From CAZCCM01 sp964616165 (GTDB lineage Bacteria; Bacillota; Clostridia; TANB77; CAG-508), in the NCBI GenBank assembly GCA_964616165.1, contig CAZTTS010000013.1, positions 1-25,876 on the forward strand: a stretch of DNA of 25,876 nucleotides. The letters are read 5' to 3'. Made by a program: the position numbers and the translations under genes. Position 1 is the stretch's first letter; every line of letters starts with the position of its first letter. Positions 1-7,801 of this stretch are shown here, one piece after another. The notes under the pieces were generated by a model. The model did no database searches, was not told the DNA's origin, and saw only the letters and a list, made by a program, of their open reading frames with translations.

Positions 1-1290
1 TATATTGCTACTAATTTATTAGATGTTCCAGACCTTGCATCTATATTTAAAGTATTAGCACCTGCAATTGTTTTTGTTTCTGCTTCTTCAATGATAAGAG
101 GATATTTTACAGGAATGGAAAATATGACAGCAACATCAGTTTCTCAAATATTAGAGCAATTGTTAAATGCTGTTTTATCAATAACTTTTGTTTATGCAGT
201 AATTGGTAAAGAACCTCATATAATGGCAACAGCAGCAAATGTTTCTGCAACAGTTGCTATTATAATAACATTTATATATTTAATAATTTATTATTTTAGA
301 AAAAGATTAAGAGTAGAAAAAGACGAAAAATCTAAAGAAGATAGTATAAAAACTTCAACTCTTTTATCAAGAGTTTTAAAATATTCAATACCTATTACAA
401 CAAGCTCAATTATATCTGTTTTAAATAATGTAATAGATACTGCAACTGTCAGTAGAGGAATACAAAAAGCTTTTGCAAATATTATACATATTAAGACTGA
501 ATTAGAAGCTAAAGCAATGGAAATGCAAGGAATTTTAGGAAAGATAGAAACAATAACAATGCTTCCATTAGCTGTTAATTTAGCTTTATCTACTGTTTTG
601 GTTCCATCACTTGCTTCTGCTAAAGCTTTAAAAAATGAAAAAGAAATTAGTAATAGAATTAAGTCTTCATTGTTTATTTCAACAGTAATAATATTACCTT
701 GTGCTGCAGGACTTATTGCTCTTGCTAGTCCAATTCTACAAATGCTTTATCCAACAGCACCAGATGGAATGTATGTTATGATGATGCTTTCTATTGCTAT
801 GATTTTTATAGGATATAATCAAACAATGAGTGGATCACTTCAAGGAATAGGAAAAACATTAACACCAATGATGGCACTACTTGTTGGAGCAATAGTAAAA
901 ATAGTTTTAAATATTATTTTAGTTCAAAATCCTAGTATTAATATTTATGGTGCAGCAATAAGTTCAATTATATGTCAGTTAATTACCTTTATTATTCTAT
1001 ATGCTGTTTTAAGAAAACAAGTAGATATTAAAATGAAATTTTTTAAGAATGTATTTAAACCAATTATTATTTCTGCCTTTATGGGAGCAATAGTTTATGC
1101 TTCATATATAGGTATGAAATATATTACGGGTAATACAATATCAACTTTAATTGCAGTACTAGTTGGAGTATTAATATATATTGTTTTAATTTTTAAAAGC
1201 AAGGTAGTAATTAAAGATGATATAGAATATTTAGTTAAATCAGAAAAGTTAGTTAATATTTTATATAAATTTAAATTATTATCTAAATAA
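1..1290 (+). CDS. SpoVB/MurJ-like polysaccharide or lipid II flippase, 5' partial
   Basis: Multi-pass membrane protein of the MOP (MATE-like) flippase superfamily, SpoVB/YtgP branch, which moves lipid-linked cell-wall or polysaccharide precursors across the membrane. The frame is open from base 1, so the start lies upstream; the first internal ATG (91) is not the true start, because the 30 codons before it continue the family's sequence. Visible signs are the RGYFTGMENMTATSVSQILEQ-type segment after a hydrophobic helix (about residues 31-51 of the visible part), many regular hydrophobic helices, and a charged loop (KRLRVEKDEKSKED) in mid-protein. The C-terminus ends LLSK with TAA at 1288-1290. 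The frame stays open beyond that stop for another 47 codons, in a lysine-rich repeat (see findings). SpoVB versus another polysaccharide exporter cannot be settled from this fragment. Confidence 0.85.
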   Translation, partial: YIATNLLDVPDLASIFKVLAPAIVFVSASSMIRGYFTGMENMTATSVSQILEQLLNAVLSITFVYAVIGKEPHIMATAANVSATVAIIITFIYLIIYYFRKRLRVEKDEKSKEDSIKTSTLLSRVLKYSIPITTSSIISVLNNVIDTATVSRGIQKAFANIIHIKTELEAKAMEMQGILGKIETITMLPLAVNLALSTVLVPSLASAKALKNEKEISNRIKSSLFISTVIILPCAAGLIALASPILQMLYPTAPDGMYVMMMLSIAMIFIGYNQTMSGSLQGIGKTLTPMMALLVGAIVKIVLNIILVQNPSINIYGAAISSIICQLITFIILYAVLRKQVDIKMKFFKNVFKPIIISAFMGAIVYASYIGMKYITGNTISTLIAVLVGVLIYIVLIFKSKVVIKDDIEYLVKSEKLVNILYKFKLLSK

Positions 1291-1434
1291 AAAAAAGAAA
1301 CAAAAAATAAAAAAACAAAAGAAAAAATAATAAAAACAACAAAAAAAGAAACAAAAAATAAAAAAACAAAAGAAAAAATAATAAAAACAACAAAAAGAGA
1401 AACAAAAAAAAGAATAAATAAAAAAGAAAAATAA
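1291..1434 (+). repeat. A-rich tandem repeat, 51-bp period, about 2.7 copies
   Basis: Directly after the flippase stop lies A-rich sequence with an exact 51-bp period: the GAAAC word recurs at 1297, 1348 and 1399. The first two copies are nearly identical and the third degenerates. In the flippase frame the repeat is open from 1291 to a TAA at 1432-1434 and would encode KKETKNKKTKEKIIKTT twice, then a diverged copy. TAA trinucleotides present in the repeat all fall out of that frame. It may be a former coding tail cut off by one stop codon, or simply low-complexity spacer DNA. Confidence 0.8.
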
Positions 1435-1510
1435 AAGAAATAAAATATAATTTTAAAAGATAAAATTACATTTAAAGTCAAGATAAATATGGAATAAAGG
1501 AACTAAGAAT

Positions 1511-1537
1511 AACCTAAAATAATAAGGTTGTTTTTTT
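1511..1537 (+). terminator. Weak intrinsic terminator after the flippase gene
   Basis: A 5-bp AACCT/AGGTT stem with a 9-nt loop is followed by seven T residues (1531-1537). The stem is short, so termination may be partial. It separates the flippase transcript from the nuclease cassette downstream. Confidence 0.5.
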
Positions 1538-1592
1538 CTTGTCTGATATGTTCTTCTGTGTTACAATTACTTTATAGTAATATAAGAAATTA

Positions 1593-1617
1593 AAGTCTTA
1601 CAATATTTTGTAGACTT
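1593..1617 (+). promoter_or_regulatory. Leader hairpin just upstream of the nuclease ribosome-binding site
   Basis: AAGTCT-T-ACAA pairs with TTGT-AGACTT around a TATT loop, giving 10 bp with one bulged T, ending about 13 nt before the AAGGAGGAG Shine-Dalgarno. A smaller inverted repeat (TTACT/AGTAA) lies at about 1567-1580. I found no convincing -35/-10 pair between 1538 and 1592. The hairpin could stabilise the 5' end of the mRNA, control translation, or be a protein-binding site. Confidence 0.45.
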
Positions 1618-1642
1618 AACTTAAAATTAAGGAGGAGACAAC

Positions 1643-3076
1643 ATGTCAAATGGTGGTTTTTTTGTTGAGTTATCAACTCAATCAGATGATGTAACAGGAT
1701 CGTGCACTTTAGTAACTTTACGGTTACCGGATGGTGATAGACAACAAGTCATTGTGGATTGTGGTTCTTTTATTGAAAAAGAATACAAAGATAAAAATGA
1801 AAGTTTTCATTTTGTACCTGAAGAATTGGATGCTTGTGTAATTACACATGCTCATATTGACCATATCGGCCGATTACCATTACTTGTAAAAAAAGGATAC
1901 AAGGGGAAGATTTTTTCCACAAAAGTAACAGCAGAGATTATTCCTATTTCTCTTGAAGATAATTTTCGGATTATGTGTCGAGAAGCCAAGAATGGCAAGA
2001 ACAATGGGGGTAATGGAAGACTATATGAAGAAATTCATGTGGATCAAGTAAGTCGTAAATTAAAAAGATGCGATTTTGAAATGTTAAAACAAATAACACC
2101 AAATATAGAAGTAGCTTTTTTGCCAAATGGTCATCTATTTGGAGCAGCCATGGTTTACATGAAATGTTCATATAAGGGATATAATGATATTAATATCTTA
2201 TTCTCAGGTGACTATAAGAAAGATAATAGATTTTTTAAAACTTCTAAACGTTTACCGTTTAAATTATTTCAAAAGCGAATAAACTTAGTTATTGAAACAA
2301 CGTATGGAGATTCCATGCAAGATGAAATTGATTATGTTTTTTTCGCAGAGATTATAAAAGCGATAAACAAGAAACAAAAAATTCTTTTACCAGCTTTTTC
2401 ATTAGGTAGAACACAGGATGTTTTACTAACTCTTAAACGCTTGCAATCTGAAGGACATATACCATATTATTACAATATTTATTGTGATGGTGCATTGGCT
2501 AAAAGATATCTTAAACTTGCTAGAGAAGGCAAATTAGGGATCAAGAAAAATAAGAACTTTTTACCAAATCAGTTTTATCTTATTGGTGAAAGTAGGTTTG
2601 AAAAAGCTCAAGAAGAACGAAGAAGAGTTTATGAATCAGTTATGCCTGCTATTATAGTAGCTTCCTCTGGGAATGGATCGTTCGGACCATGTAACACATA
2701 TTTGCGGAATATGGTTGAACAAAGAAGTTCTACAATAATCTTTACTGGTTATTGTACTGAAGGAACATTAGGAAGAAGATTGATTGAAGCAGAAAATGAT
2801 TCTGAACTTGAAGTTTGTGGTGAAACTGTTGTTAAAAAAGCTACAGTGTTAAGCACAGGTGAGTTTAGTGCTCATGCACATGCAGATGAACTCTTAAAAT
2901 TGGTAGATCAATTCGACAATTTAGGTTCTGTAGTACTAACTCATGGTAGCAATGAAGCAAAAATAGCCTTTACTGAATTACTGGATGAAGAGTTACAAAT
3001 TAATTCTGATAAAGTTACCATACTTAAATCAGATGAAGTAACAAGAGTAGACTCGTGGGGTCTAACTAAAAGCTAG
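1643..3076 (+). CDS. Beta-CASP metallo-beta-lactamase-fold nuclease (CPSF/RNase J-related)
   Basis: Predicted zinc-dependent RNA nuclease of the beta-CASP family. Metal-binding motifs are visible: HAHIDH at residues 69-74, H163 in NGHLFGAA, D190 in FSGDY, E218 in VIETTYGD, then FSAHAHADEL near 410 and VVLTHGSNE near 435. With 477 residues and no extra C-terminal domain it is closer to compact CPSF-like enzymes than to full RNase J (about 555). The ATG follows AAGGAGGAGACAAC, a strong Shine-Dalgarno. The gene stands alone, with a leader hairpin before it and a G/C-rich terminator after it, and ends in TAG. Codon choice (CGG, CGA, CTT, GCG) differs from the AT-rich neighbours and matches the cassette genes elsewhere in the window, suggesting transfer. 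The substrate, RNA or DNA, is not known from sequence. Confidence 0.9.
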   Translation: MSNGGFFVELSTQSDDVTGSCTLVTLRLPDGDRQQVIVDCGSFIEKEYKDKNESFHFVPEELDACVITHAHIDHIGRLPLLVKKGYKGKIFSTKVTAEIIPISLEDNFRIMCREAKNGKNNGGNGRLYEEIHVDQVSRKLKRCDFEMLKQITPNIEVAFLPNGHLFGAAMVYMKCSYKGYNDINILFSGDYKKDNRFFKTSKRLPFKLFQKRINLVIETTYGDSMQDEIDYVFFAEIIKAINKKQKILLPAFSLGRTQDVLLTLKRLQSEGHIPYYYNIYCDGALAKRYLKLAREGKLGIKKNKNFLPNQFYLIGESRFEKAQEERRRVYESVMPAIIVASSGNGSFGPCNTYLRNMVEQRSSTIIFTGYCTEGTLGRRLIEAENDSELEVCGETVVKKATVLSTGEFSAHAHADELLKLVDQFDNLGSVVLTHGSNEAKIAFTELLDEELQINSDKVTILKSDEVTRVDSWGLTKS

Positions 3077-3110
3077 CATATAGTAAAAACATGAAGTTAA
3101 ACTTAATTAG

Positions 3111-3141
3111 AAAGAGGGGGATAAATTTCCCCCTCTTTTTT
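3111..3141 (+). terminator. Intrinsic terminator of the beta-CASP nuclease gene
   Basis: AAAGAGGGGGA pairs with TCCCCCTCTTT around a short AT loop, followed by a T-run. Strong stem, 34 bp after the TAG stop. Confidence 0.9.
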
Positions 3142-3187
3142 ATATTAAAGTATTAATACAATTTAGAATATGTCTTTTCTTTTATCT

Positions 3188-3218
3188 TTGCTTTTGATAT
3201 ATTATCTATAGGTATAAT
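3188..3218 (+). promoter_or_regulatory. Probable sigma-A promoter of eno
   Basis: A consensus TATAAT (3213-3218) lies 73 bp before the enolase start. The best -35 candidate, TTGCTT at 3188-3193, leaves a long 19-bp spacer; TTGATA at 3194-3199 would be too close (13 bp). The -10 is convincing and the -35 is not. Confidence 0.45.
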
Positions 3219-3291
3219 AAAAAACATAAAAATAAAAAATATAATAATTGAATATTATAAACAAATAATATTAATTATTTAAGGAGGAATA

Positions 3292-4518
3292 ATGTACAAA
3301 ATAGAAAGAATACATGCTAGAGAAATTTTAGATTCTAGAGGTAATCCAACGGTAGAAACAGAAGTTACAATACAAGGATTGACTGAGATGGCAGCTGTGC
3401 CTTCAGGAGCCTCTACAGGAGCTTTTGAAGCATTAGAATTAAGAGATAAGGATGAGAGTAGATATTTAGGGAAAGGTGTTTTAAAAGCAGTTGGATATGT
3501 AAATAATGAATTATGGAATGGCTTAAAGGATTTTGAATTTAATTCTCAACAAGAATTAGATAATAAGTTAATTGAACTAGATGGAACAGAGAATAAAGAC
3601 AGATATGGAGCAAATTCATTACTATCAATATCTATGGCTGTAGCTAGAGTTTTGGCTAAATTACAAAGTAAAGAGTTATATGAATATTTAGGAGATGGAA
3701 ATGTATTACCAGTTCCTATGATGAATATTTTAAATGGTGGTGAACATGCAAGTAATAATGTAGACATTCAAGAATTTATGATTATGCCTGTTGGGGCACC
3801 AAGTTTTAAAGAAGGCTTAAGATGGTGTGCTGAAGTTTATCATAATTTGGCGAAGATTTTAAAAGAAAGAAATTTATCTGCTGGAATAGGAGATGAAGGC
3901 GGATTTGCTCCTAATTTAGAAAATGATGAAGATGCTTTAAAATTAATTATGGAAGCTATAAATAAATCAGGATATGAGCCAGGAAAAGACTTTATGCTAA
4001 CTATTGATAGTGCAGTTACAGAATGGCAAGTTGATGGTGGTTATAGATTACCTAAGGCAGGAATATTTAAAACAACAGATGAAATGATAGATTATTGGGA
4101 AGATTTAGTTAATAGATATCCTATTAGTTCATTAGAAGATGGATTAGGAGAAGAAGACTGGGATGGCTGGGTAAAACTAACTCAAAGATTAGGAAACAGA
4201 ATACAATTAGTAGGAGATGATTTATTTGTTACTAATCCAAAAAGACTGGCAAAAGGAATTGAAATGGGTGCAGGTAACTCAATTTTAATTAAATTAAATC
4301 AAATAGGAACAGTAACAGAAACAATAGATGCAATTAAACTAGCATATAGTGCAGGATATAGGGCAGTAGTTTCTCATAGATCAGGTGAAACTGAAGATAC
4401 TTTTATATCAGATTTAGCTGTTGGTTTAGGAACAAAACAACTAAAAACAGGAGCTCCTGCAAGATCTGAAAGAGTGGCTAAATATAATAGACTACTTCGT
4501 ATTGAAGAAAAAATATAA
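3292..4518 (+). CDS. eno: Enolase (2-phosphoglycerate dehydratase), slightly short and divergent
   Basis: Cytosolic glycolytic enzyme converting 2-phosphoglycerate to phosphoenolpyruvate. Landmarks are REILDSRGNPTVE near the N-terminus, PSGASTG, NGGEHASNNVDIQEFMI, GDEGGFAPN (general acid/base Glu), metal ligands in TIDSA, SLEDGL and GDDLF, the catalytic Lys in LIKLNQIGT, and SHRSGETED with GAPARSERVAKYN at the end. At 408 residues it is shorter than the usual ~430, and segments such as TIDSAVTEWQ depart from the common LDVAASE-type sequence, but no key residue appears missing. The start follows AAGGAGGAATA. It is a one-gene unit with its own promoter and terminator, and its AGA-rich, TAA-stop codon use marks it as resident. 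Whether it is the only enolase in the genome cannot be seen here. Confidence 0.97.
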   Translation: MYKIERIHAREILDSRGNPTVETEVTIQGLTEMAAVPSGASTGAFEALELRDKDESRYLGKGVLKAVGYVNNELWNGLKDFEFNSQQELDNKLIELDGTENKDRYGANSLLSISMAVARVLAKLQSKELYEYLGDGNVLPVPMMNILNGGEHASNNVDIQEFMIMPVGAPSFKEGLRWCAEVYHNLAKILKERNLSAGIGDEGGFAPNLENDEDALKLIMEAINKSGYEPGKDFMLTIDSAVTEWQVDGGYRLPKAGIFKTTDEMIDYWEDLVNRYPISSLEDGLGEEDWDGWVKLTQRLGNRIQLVGDDLFVTNPKRLAKGIEMGAGNSILIKLNQIGTVTETIDAIKLAYSAGYRAVVSHRSGETEDTFISDLAVGLGTKQLKTGAPARSERVAKYNRLLRIEEKI

Positions 4519-4538
4519 GACTAATATTAAAATAAAGA

Positions 4539-4563
4539 AAAGGAGTTTTAACTCCTTTTTTTA
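4539..4563 (+). terminator. Intrinsic terminator of eno
   Basis: AAAGGAG/CTCCTTT stem with a TTTTAA loop followed by T residues, 20 bp after the TAA. Confidence 0.88.
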
Positions 4564-4586
4564 TATTCTTGCTAATTATAAATTTA

Positions 4587-4615
4587 TTGAAAAATAGCCG
4601 AAAACGTGGTATAAT
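4587..4615 (+). promoter_or_regulatory. Sigma-A promoter of the first family cassette
   Basis: TTGAAA (4587-4592), a 17-bp spacer, and TATAAT (4610-4615) with an extended -10 TG at 4607-4608. The spacer contains GCCGAAAACG, part of a box shared with the promoters at 11251 and 12114, where GCC starts exactly 13 bp before TATAAT in all three. Confidence 0.85.
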
Positions 4616-4631
4616 AAGGGTATATTATTTC

Positions 4632-4651
4632 TAACTATATCAATATAGTTA
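4632..4651 (+). promoter_or_regulatory. Perfect leader hairpin of the 4677 gene
   Basis: TAACTATA pairs perfectly with TATAGTTA around a TCAA loop, about 10 nt after the predicted transcription start and before the GGAGG ribosome-binding site. It could stabilise the transcript's 5' end or be an operator. Confidence 0.5.
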
Positions 4652-4676
4652 AGACAACATGTAATAGGAGGAAAAA

Positions 4677-5471
4677 ATGAAAAAGTTACACAAAAAAATT
4701 TATGGAAGATTTGTAAAAGATCATAGCGAAGACGCTTGGAACATACCGGAATACCCCAATCTATTGAAAAATGGATCCCGTTGTTTGATTACAGCGACAG
4801 ATGAGACAATGTACGAAGCAAAATTTGGTGGGCTTGAGGTAGAAATACCACATGATCGGATCATTATTGAATCTGGAAAGTGCTATTTTTCCATGGGTAA
4901 TATTTACCCTTCGGTAGGTGAAATGGAAATGCACATTGTGGAGATGGATCAAGAAGAGATTCGGGTTGAAGAAAAAATTAAAATCAGAATAGGTTTAGTT
5001 GAACAGCTAGGCGAAACCGTATGGTTACTTCTTGATTTTAGAGGAAATCAATTCTATTATCTCTTTTCATGTTCTAAAGATGATGAACTTGCTCAAAAGT
5101 CAAAAAACGTTTTACTTGGCAAAGAGATTTTATTCGGAGTCTTGCATGATTCTGGGAGAAGTGAAGTTGGACATGATCTTAGGTTTAGTTATCTAGACAT
5201 AGAAATTCATGAATGTCGTGATCCGAGTGAAAACGAAACTAAATCTCCGGAACTTCAAAATAATGATGAACAAGATGTTCAACAAAGTTCTGTTGTTGCC
5301 GTTAAGGTAAAAAGAAAACAGAAAGAAGTTTCTAAATTTATTAAGACTTGGCATTTGGGTAAAATGGGAGATGACAATGTCTTAATGTATGCAAGTTATC
5401 CATCTGTATTGCTTGGTATTCCAAATACAAGAATTGTTATGAGAGAATGCAAGCAAAAAAAACTTAAGTAG
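4677..5471 (+). CDS. Unknown cassette protein, family member 1 (264 aa)
   Basis: I do not recognise a named family. It is a clear paralogue of the next gene, collinear through the N-terminal half: IYGRF at 8-12, W21, a short beta-rich segment, IPHDRIIIESGKCYFSMGNI at 57-76 and WLLLDFRGNQFYYLF at 116-130. The middle (about 190-220) is variable, acidic and Gln-rich, then Lys-rich. The C-terminal third carries WHLGKMGDDNVLMYASYP, again shared. Alternating hydrophobic residues without long hydrophobic runs suggest a soluble, mainly beta protein; an SH3-like fold for the N-terminus is a guess. No signal peptide or membrane segment. The start follows AGGAGGAAAAA. It has its own promoter, hairpin and terminator, ends in TAG, and is rich in CGN arginine codons unlike eno beside it. 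Confidence 0.88.
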   Translation: MKKLHKKIYGRFVKDHSEDAWNIPEYPNLLKNGSRCLITATDETMYEAKFGGLEVEIPHDRIIIESGKCYFSMGNIYPSVGEMEMHIVEMDQEEIRVEEKIKIRIGLVEQLGETVWLLLDFRGNQFYYLFSCSKDDELAQKSKNVLLGKEILFGVLHDSGRSEVGHDLRFSYLDIEIHECRDPSENETKSPELQNNDEQDVQQSSVVAVKVKRKQKEVSKFIKTWHLGKMGDDNVLMYASYPSVLLGIPNTRIVMRECKQKKLK

Positions 5472-5475
5472 TTTT

Positions 5476-5508
5476 AAAACCCTTAGAACATTGTTCTAGG
5501 GGTTTTTT
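5476..5508 (+). terminator. Intrinsic terminator of the 4677 gene
   Basis: A 12-bp stem (AACCCTTAGAAC with GTTCTAGGGGTT, one G-U pair) with a 3-nt ATT loop, then six T residues. Nearly identical to the terminator at 6419-6452, which points to duplication of the whole gene-plus-terminator unit. Confidence 0.93.
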
Positions 5509-5577
5509 AATATTACTTAGTTAAGTAGTATACAGATATAAAAATATACATATATATTTTTAAAAACAGCATATTTA

Positions 5578-5586
5578 TGGTATAAT
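5578..5586 (+). promoter_or_regulatory. Extended -10 promoter of the second family cassette
   Basis: TG-G-TATAAT (5578-5586), 50 bp before the start codon. The -35 position 17 bp upstream reads TTTTAA, so activity would rely on the extended -10. It lacks the GCC-AAA box of the other three family promoters. Confidence 0.65.
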
Positions 5587-5635
5587 ATAGGTATGAGTAT
5601 CAGTCACTAGACATTTTGTCAAAGGAGGTAAAAGT

Positions 5636-6415
5636 ATGTCTAGACGGAAAAAAATGATTTATGGCAGATTAGCGCAGGAACATCTTAACGACAAATGGGA
5701 AATCCCAGGGAAAGAGTATTTAATAAGAGAAGGCAAACGTTGTCTAATCTTAAGCATCAAGGGCAAGTATTATGATGTCAAAATAGATGATGTGAAAGTA
5801 CGAATTCCCAGAGATCGTCTCATTGTGGAATCGGGGAAATGTCATTTTTCTGTGGGGGATATTCATCCCTTATTAGGAAATATGCAAATTAACATTGTAG
5901 ACATTGAGAAAGAGAGCTTTAAAGTTCAAGACAAACAAACCGTTAAGGTGGGTTTAGCTCAACGAATCGGACGCAAAACTTGGTTGCTTATGGACCATAA
6001 AGGTGATCAATATTATTACAGATATGTGTATGATAATGATGATATGGTTTATCCTACTGACAAAGTAAAATACGAATTCGGATTTTTGAAAAGTTCAGTA
6101 CGAAATAGAGAGGGATTTGACCTAAAGATAAATGCTTTAGATGCAAGGGTCTATGATAGAGCTGATTATTGTGATGAAGAGTTTGTAGCTCTAGCGTTAC
6201 ATGGCTTATTTCCTTCTTATGGAGAAAAGGTAATACCAGATTTTGTTTGTCGAGTGATGCCTACAAAGAAATGTTTAGACAATTTTGTTCGAGTTTCACA
6301 CTTAGGTAAAATTGGTGAAGATGATGCAGTTTTGTATGCCAGTTATCCAGCAGGATTATATGGCGGCGAACACACACGAACCATTGTAAGAGTAAATCAA
6401 GAAACAAAAAAGTAA
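5636..6415 (+). CDS. Unknown cassette protein, family member 2 (259 aa)
   Basis: Tandem paralogue of the preceding gene, with the main motifs at the same residue numbers: IYGRL at 8-12, W21, IPRDRLIVESGKCHFSVGDI at 57-76, WLLMDHKGDQYYYRY at 116-130, and near the C-terminus SHLGKIGEDDAVLYASYP. The region between about 130 and 225 differs from its twin, so the two ends are under stronger constraint than the middle. No signal peptide, membrane helix or known catalytic motif is visible. The start follows AAAGGAGGTAAAAGT, an almost ideal Shine-Dalgarno. It is a one-gene unit with a near-copy of the preceding gene's terminator. CGN arginine codons (CGG, CGT, CGA, CGC all occur) set it apart from the resident genes. 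The function is not inferable. Confidence 0.88.
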   Translation: MSRRKKMIYGRLAQEHLNDKWEIPGKEYLIREGKRCLILSIKGKYYDVKIDDVKVRIPRDRLIVESGKCHFSVGDIHPLLGNMQINIVDIEKESFKVQDKQTVKVGLAQRIGRKTWLLMDHKGDQYYYRYVYDNDDMVYPTDKVKYEFGFLKSSVRNREGFDLKINALDARVYDRADYCDEEFVALALHGLFPSYGEKVIPDFVCRVMPTKKCLDNFVRVSHLGKIGEDDAVLYASYPAGLYGGEHTRTIVRVNQETKK

Positions 6416-6418
6416 TTT

Positions 6419-6452
6419 AAAACCCTTAGAACATTGTTCTGAGGGTTTTTTT
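6419..6452 (+). terminator. Intrinsic terminator of the 5636 gene
   Basis: A 12-bp stem (AACCCTTAGAAC with GTTCTGAGGGTT) with an ATT loop and a seven-T tail. It differs from the 5476 terminator by an AG/GA exchange that moves the G-U pair by one position but keeps the stem. Confidence 0.93.
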
Positions 6453-6741
6453 ATGAAAGCAAGAAAAATTTAAAAAGAATAAAAGATAAAGAATCAAAAA
6501 CAAAATTTAAAACAATAAAATAAATAATAACAAAAAAAGCAAAAATTTAAATAAGAAAACAAATAAAACGAACAAAAAGAGTAAAATGAACAAAAAATAA
6601 ATAAAATGAATAAAAAATAAATATTATAAAAAAATTTGAAAAATAAAAGAAATATAGGCTCTAGATCTCAAGCTTTTATAATTATATGAGTAATAATTTA
6701 TACAAATTTTTTAATATAATCGCAATATTGTTGTAATATTT
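6453..6741. other. A-rich intergenic spacer without a gene
   Basis: Up to about 6655 the + strand is dominated by A with short words of the AACAAAA and AATAAA kind. It includes a 20-bp direct repeat with one mismatch (about 6582-6601 and 6602-6621). From 6656 the composition becomes more mixed. I see no supported coding region here; the downstream promoter begins at 6742. Confidence 0.6.
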
Positions 6742-6771
6742 TTGCAATATTAATTGATATATGTATATAAT
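6742..6771 (+). promoter_or_regulatory. Predicted promoter of the surface-protein pair, with nearby AATATT palindromes
   Basis: TTGCAA (6742-6747), an 18-bp spacer and TATAAT (6766-6771), giving a leader of about 175 nt before the first gene. Repeated AATATT palindromes (about 6724-6751) overlap and precede the -35, as a repressor or activator site might. The leader contains complementary AGAGAGA and TCTCTCT words (about 6855 and 6906), so it could fold, but I cannot assign a riboswitch class. Confidence 0.55.
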
Positions 6772-6951
6772 AGAATTACAGATAAAACATGTGCTTAATA
6801 TTTTATAACTAAAGAATCTTAAAACTTCAAGTTACTCATAAAACAAAGTTTTATTAGAGAGAATAAATTAAAGTAAGATATATTAGGTTATTGGAAACAA
6901 ACAAATCTCTCTTGTTTTGCTATAACTTTAATATATTAGAAGGGAGGGGAA

Positions 6952-7782
6952 ATGAATGACACGATGAAAAGGCTAATTTTACCAATAATTATTGTTTTAC
7001 TTTTAATTATAGTGTTCCTATTCATTTGGTTGAATAAAAAGCAACATACTGTTACTTTTGAGAGCGAAGATGGAACTGTTTTAGAAATGCAAAAAATTAT
7101 TAAAAATGGATTAATTGAAATGCCTGATGCCCCTGAAAGAGAGGGCTATGTCTTTTTGTATTGGACATTAAATGGTAAAAGATTTGATTTTAATACTAAA
7201 ATAACAGAAGACATGGTACTAATACCATTTTATCAACAAGCAGGCACAGAAGAAGTAAAAGAATATATTGTAGCTTTTGATACAGATGGTGGGAATGAAA
7301 TTGGGAGTCAAATAGTAAAGCAAGATGAAAAAGTTATTAAACCTGAAGATCCAACTAAAAAAGATTACAAGTTTAAATACTGGATGCTAGAAGATGTAGA
7401 ATTTGATTTTGAAACACCAATAACTATGGACATGGTTTTAAAAGCCAAATGGGAAAAAGTAAAAACAGAAGAAAAACCACAAACATCTACACCAACGCCA
7501 ACACCAACGCCAAAACCAACACCAAAACCAGATCCAAAACCAACACCAGATCCAAAATACACAATTTCAACTACAGAGTTTCAAATGGGTTCTCCACAAG
7601 TTATTGTAATTGTAAAAAAAGATGGCAAAGAAGTGAGTGCTCTAGAAGCAAGAGATTCAACGGGATTTGTTTTGGGTAAAAACAATAATTCGACAGGAAA
7701 AATTTTAATTGATGCTAGTGAGTTTAAAAATATTGTAAAAGTTAAACTTGCTAATGGCAGCATCGTAAGCGTAAGCAAATAA
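6952..7782 (+). CDS. Membrane-anchored protein with two Listeria-Bacteroides (InlB B-type) repeats
   Basis: 276 residues. An N-terminal hydrophobic helix (about 9-27) after MKR looks like an uncleaved signal anchor, placing the rest outside the cell. Two repeats follow, about 32-98 and 103-170, each with the TVTFES or IVAFDTDGG strand, a REGYVFLYW or KDYKFKYW core, a FDF element and a final strand, typical of Flg_new/InlB B-repeats. Then comes a TPTPTPKPTPKPDPKP linker (about 176-203), consistent with spanning the cell wall, and a small beta-rich C-terminal segment (about 204-276). The start follows AAGGGAGGGGAA. It is separated by only 19 bp from the large secreted protein downstream, so the two are probably co-transcribed and may act together at the surface. 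Codon use is resident-like. Adhesion or surface display is an inference from family. Confidence 0.85.
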   Translation: MNDTMKRLILPIIIVLLLIIVFLFIWLNKKQHTVTFESEDGTVLEMQKIIKNGLIEMPDAPEREGYVFLYWTLNGKRFDFNTKITEDMVLIPFYQQAGTEEVKEYIVAFDTDGGNEIGSQIVKQDEKVIKPEDPTKKDYKFKYWMLEDVEFDFETPITMDMVLKAKWEKVKTEEKPQTSTPTPTPTPKPTPKPDPKPTPDPKYTISTTEFQMGSPQVIVIVKKDGKEVSALEARDSTGFVLGKNNNSTGKILIDASEFKNIVKVKLANGSIVSVSK

Positions 7783-7801
7783 GAAAGGGGAAAGAAATAA
7801 A

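Noticed and set aside
1095..1481. Minus-strand open frame of 128 codons rich in Phe, Val and Ile
   Set aside because: It is the complement of the A-rich repeat and of the flippase 3' end; composition alone creates it, and it has no ribosome-binding site.
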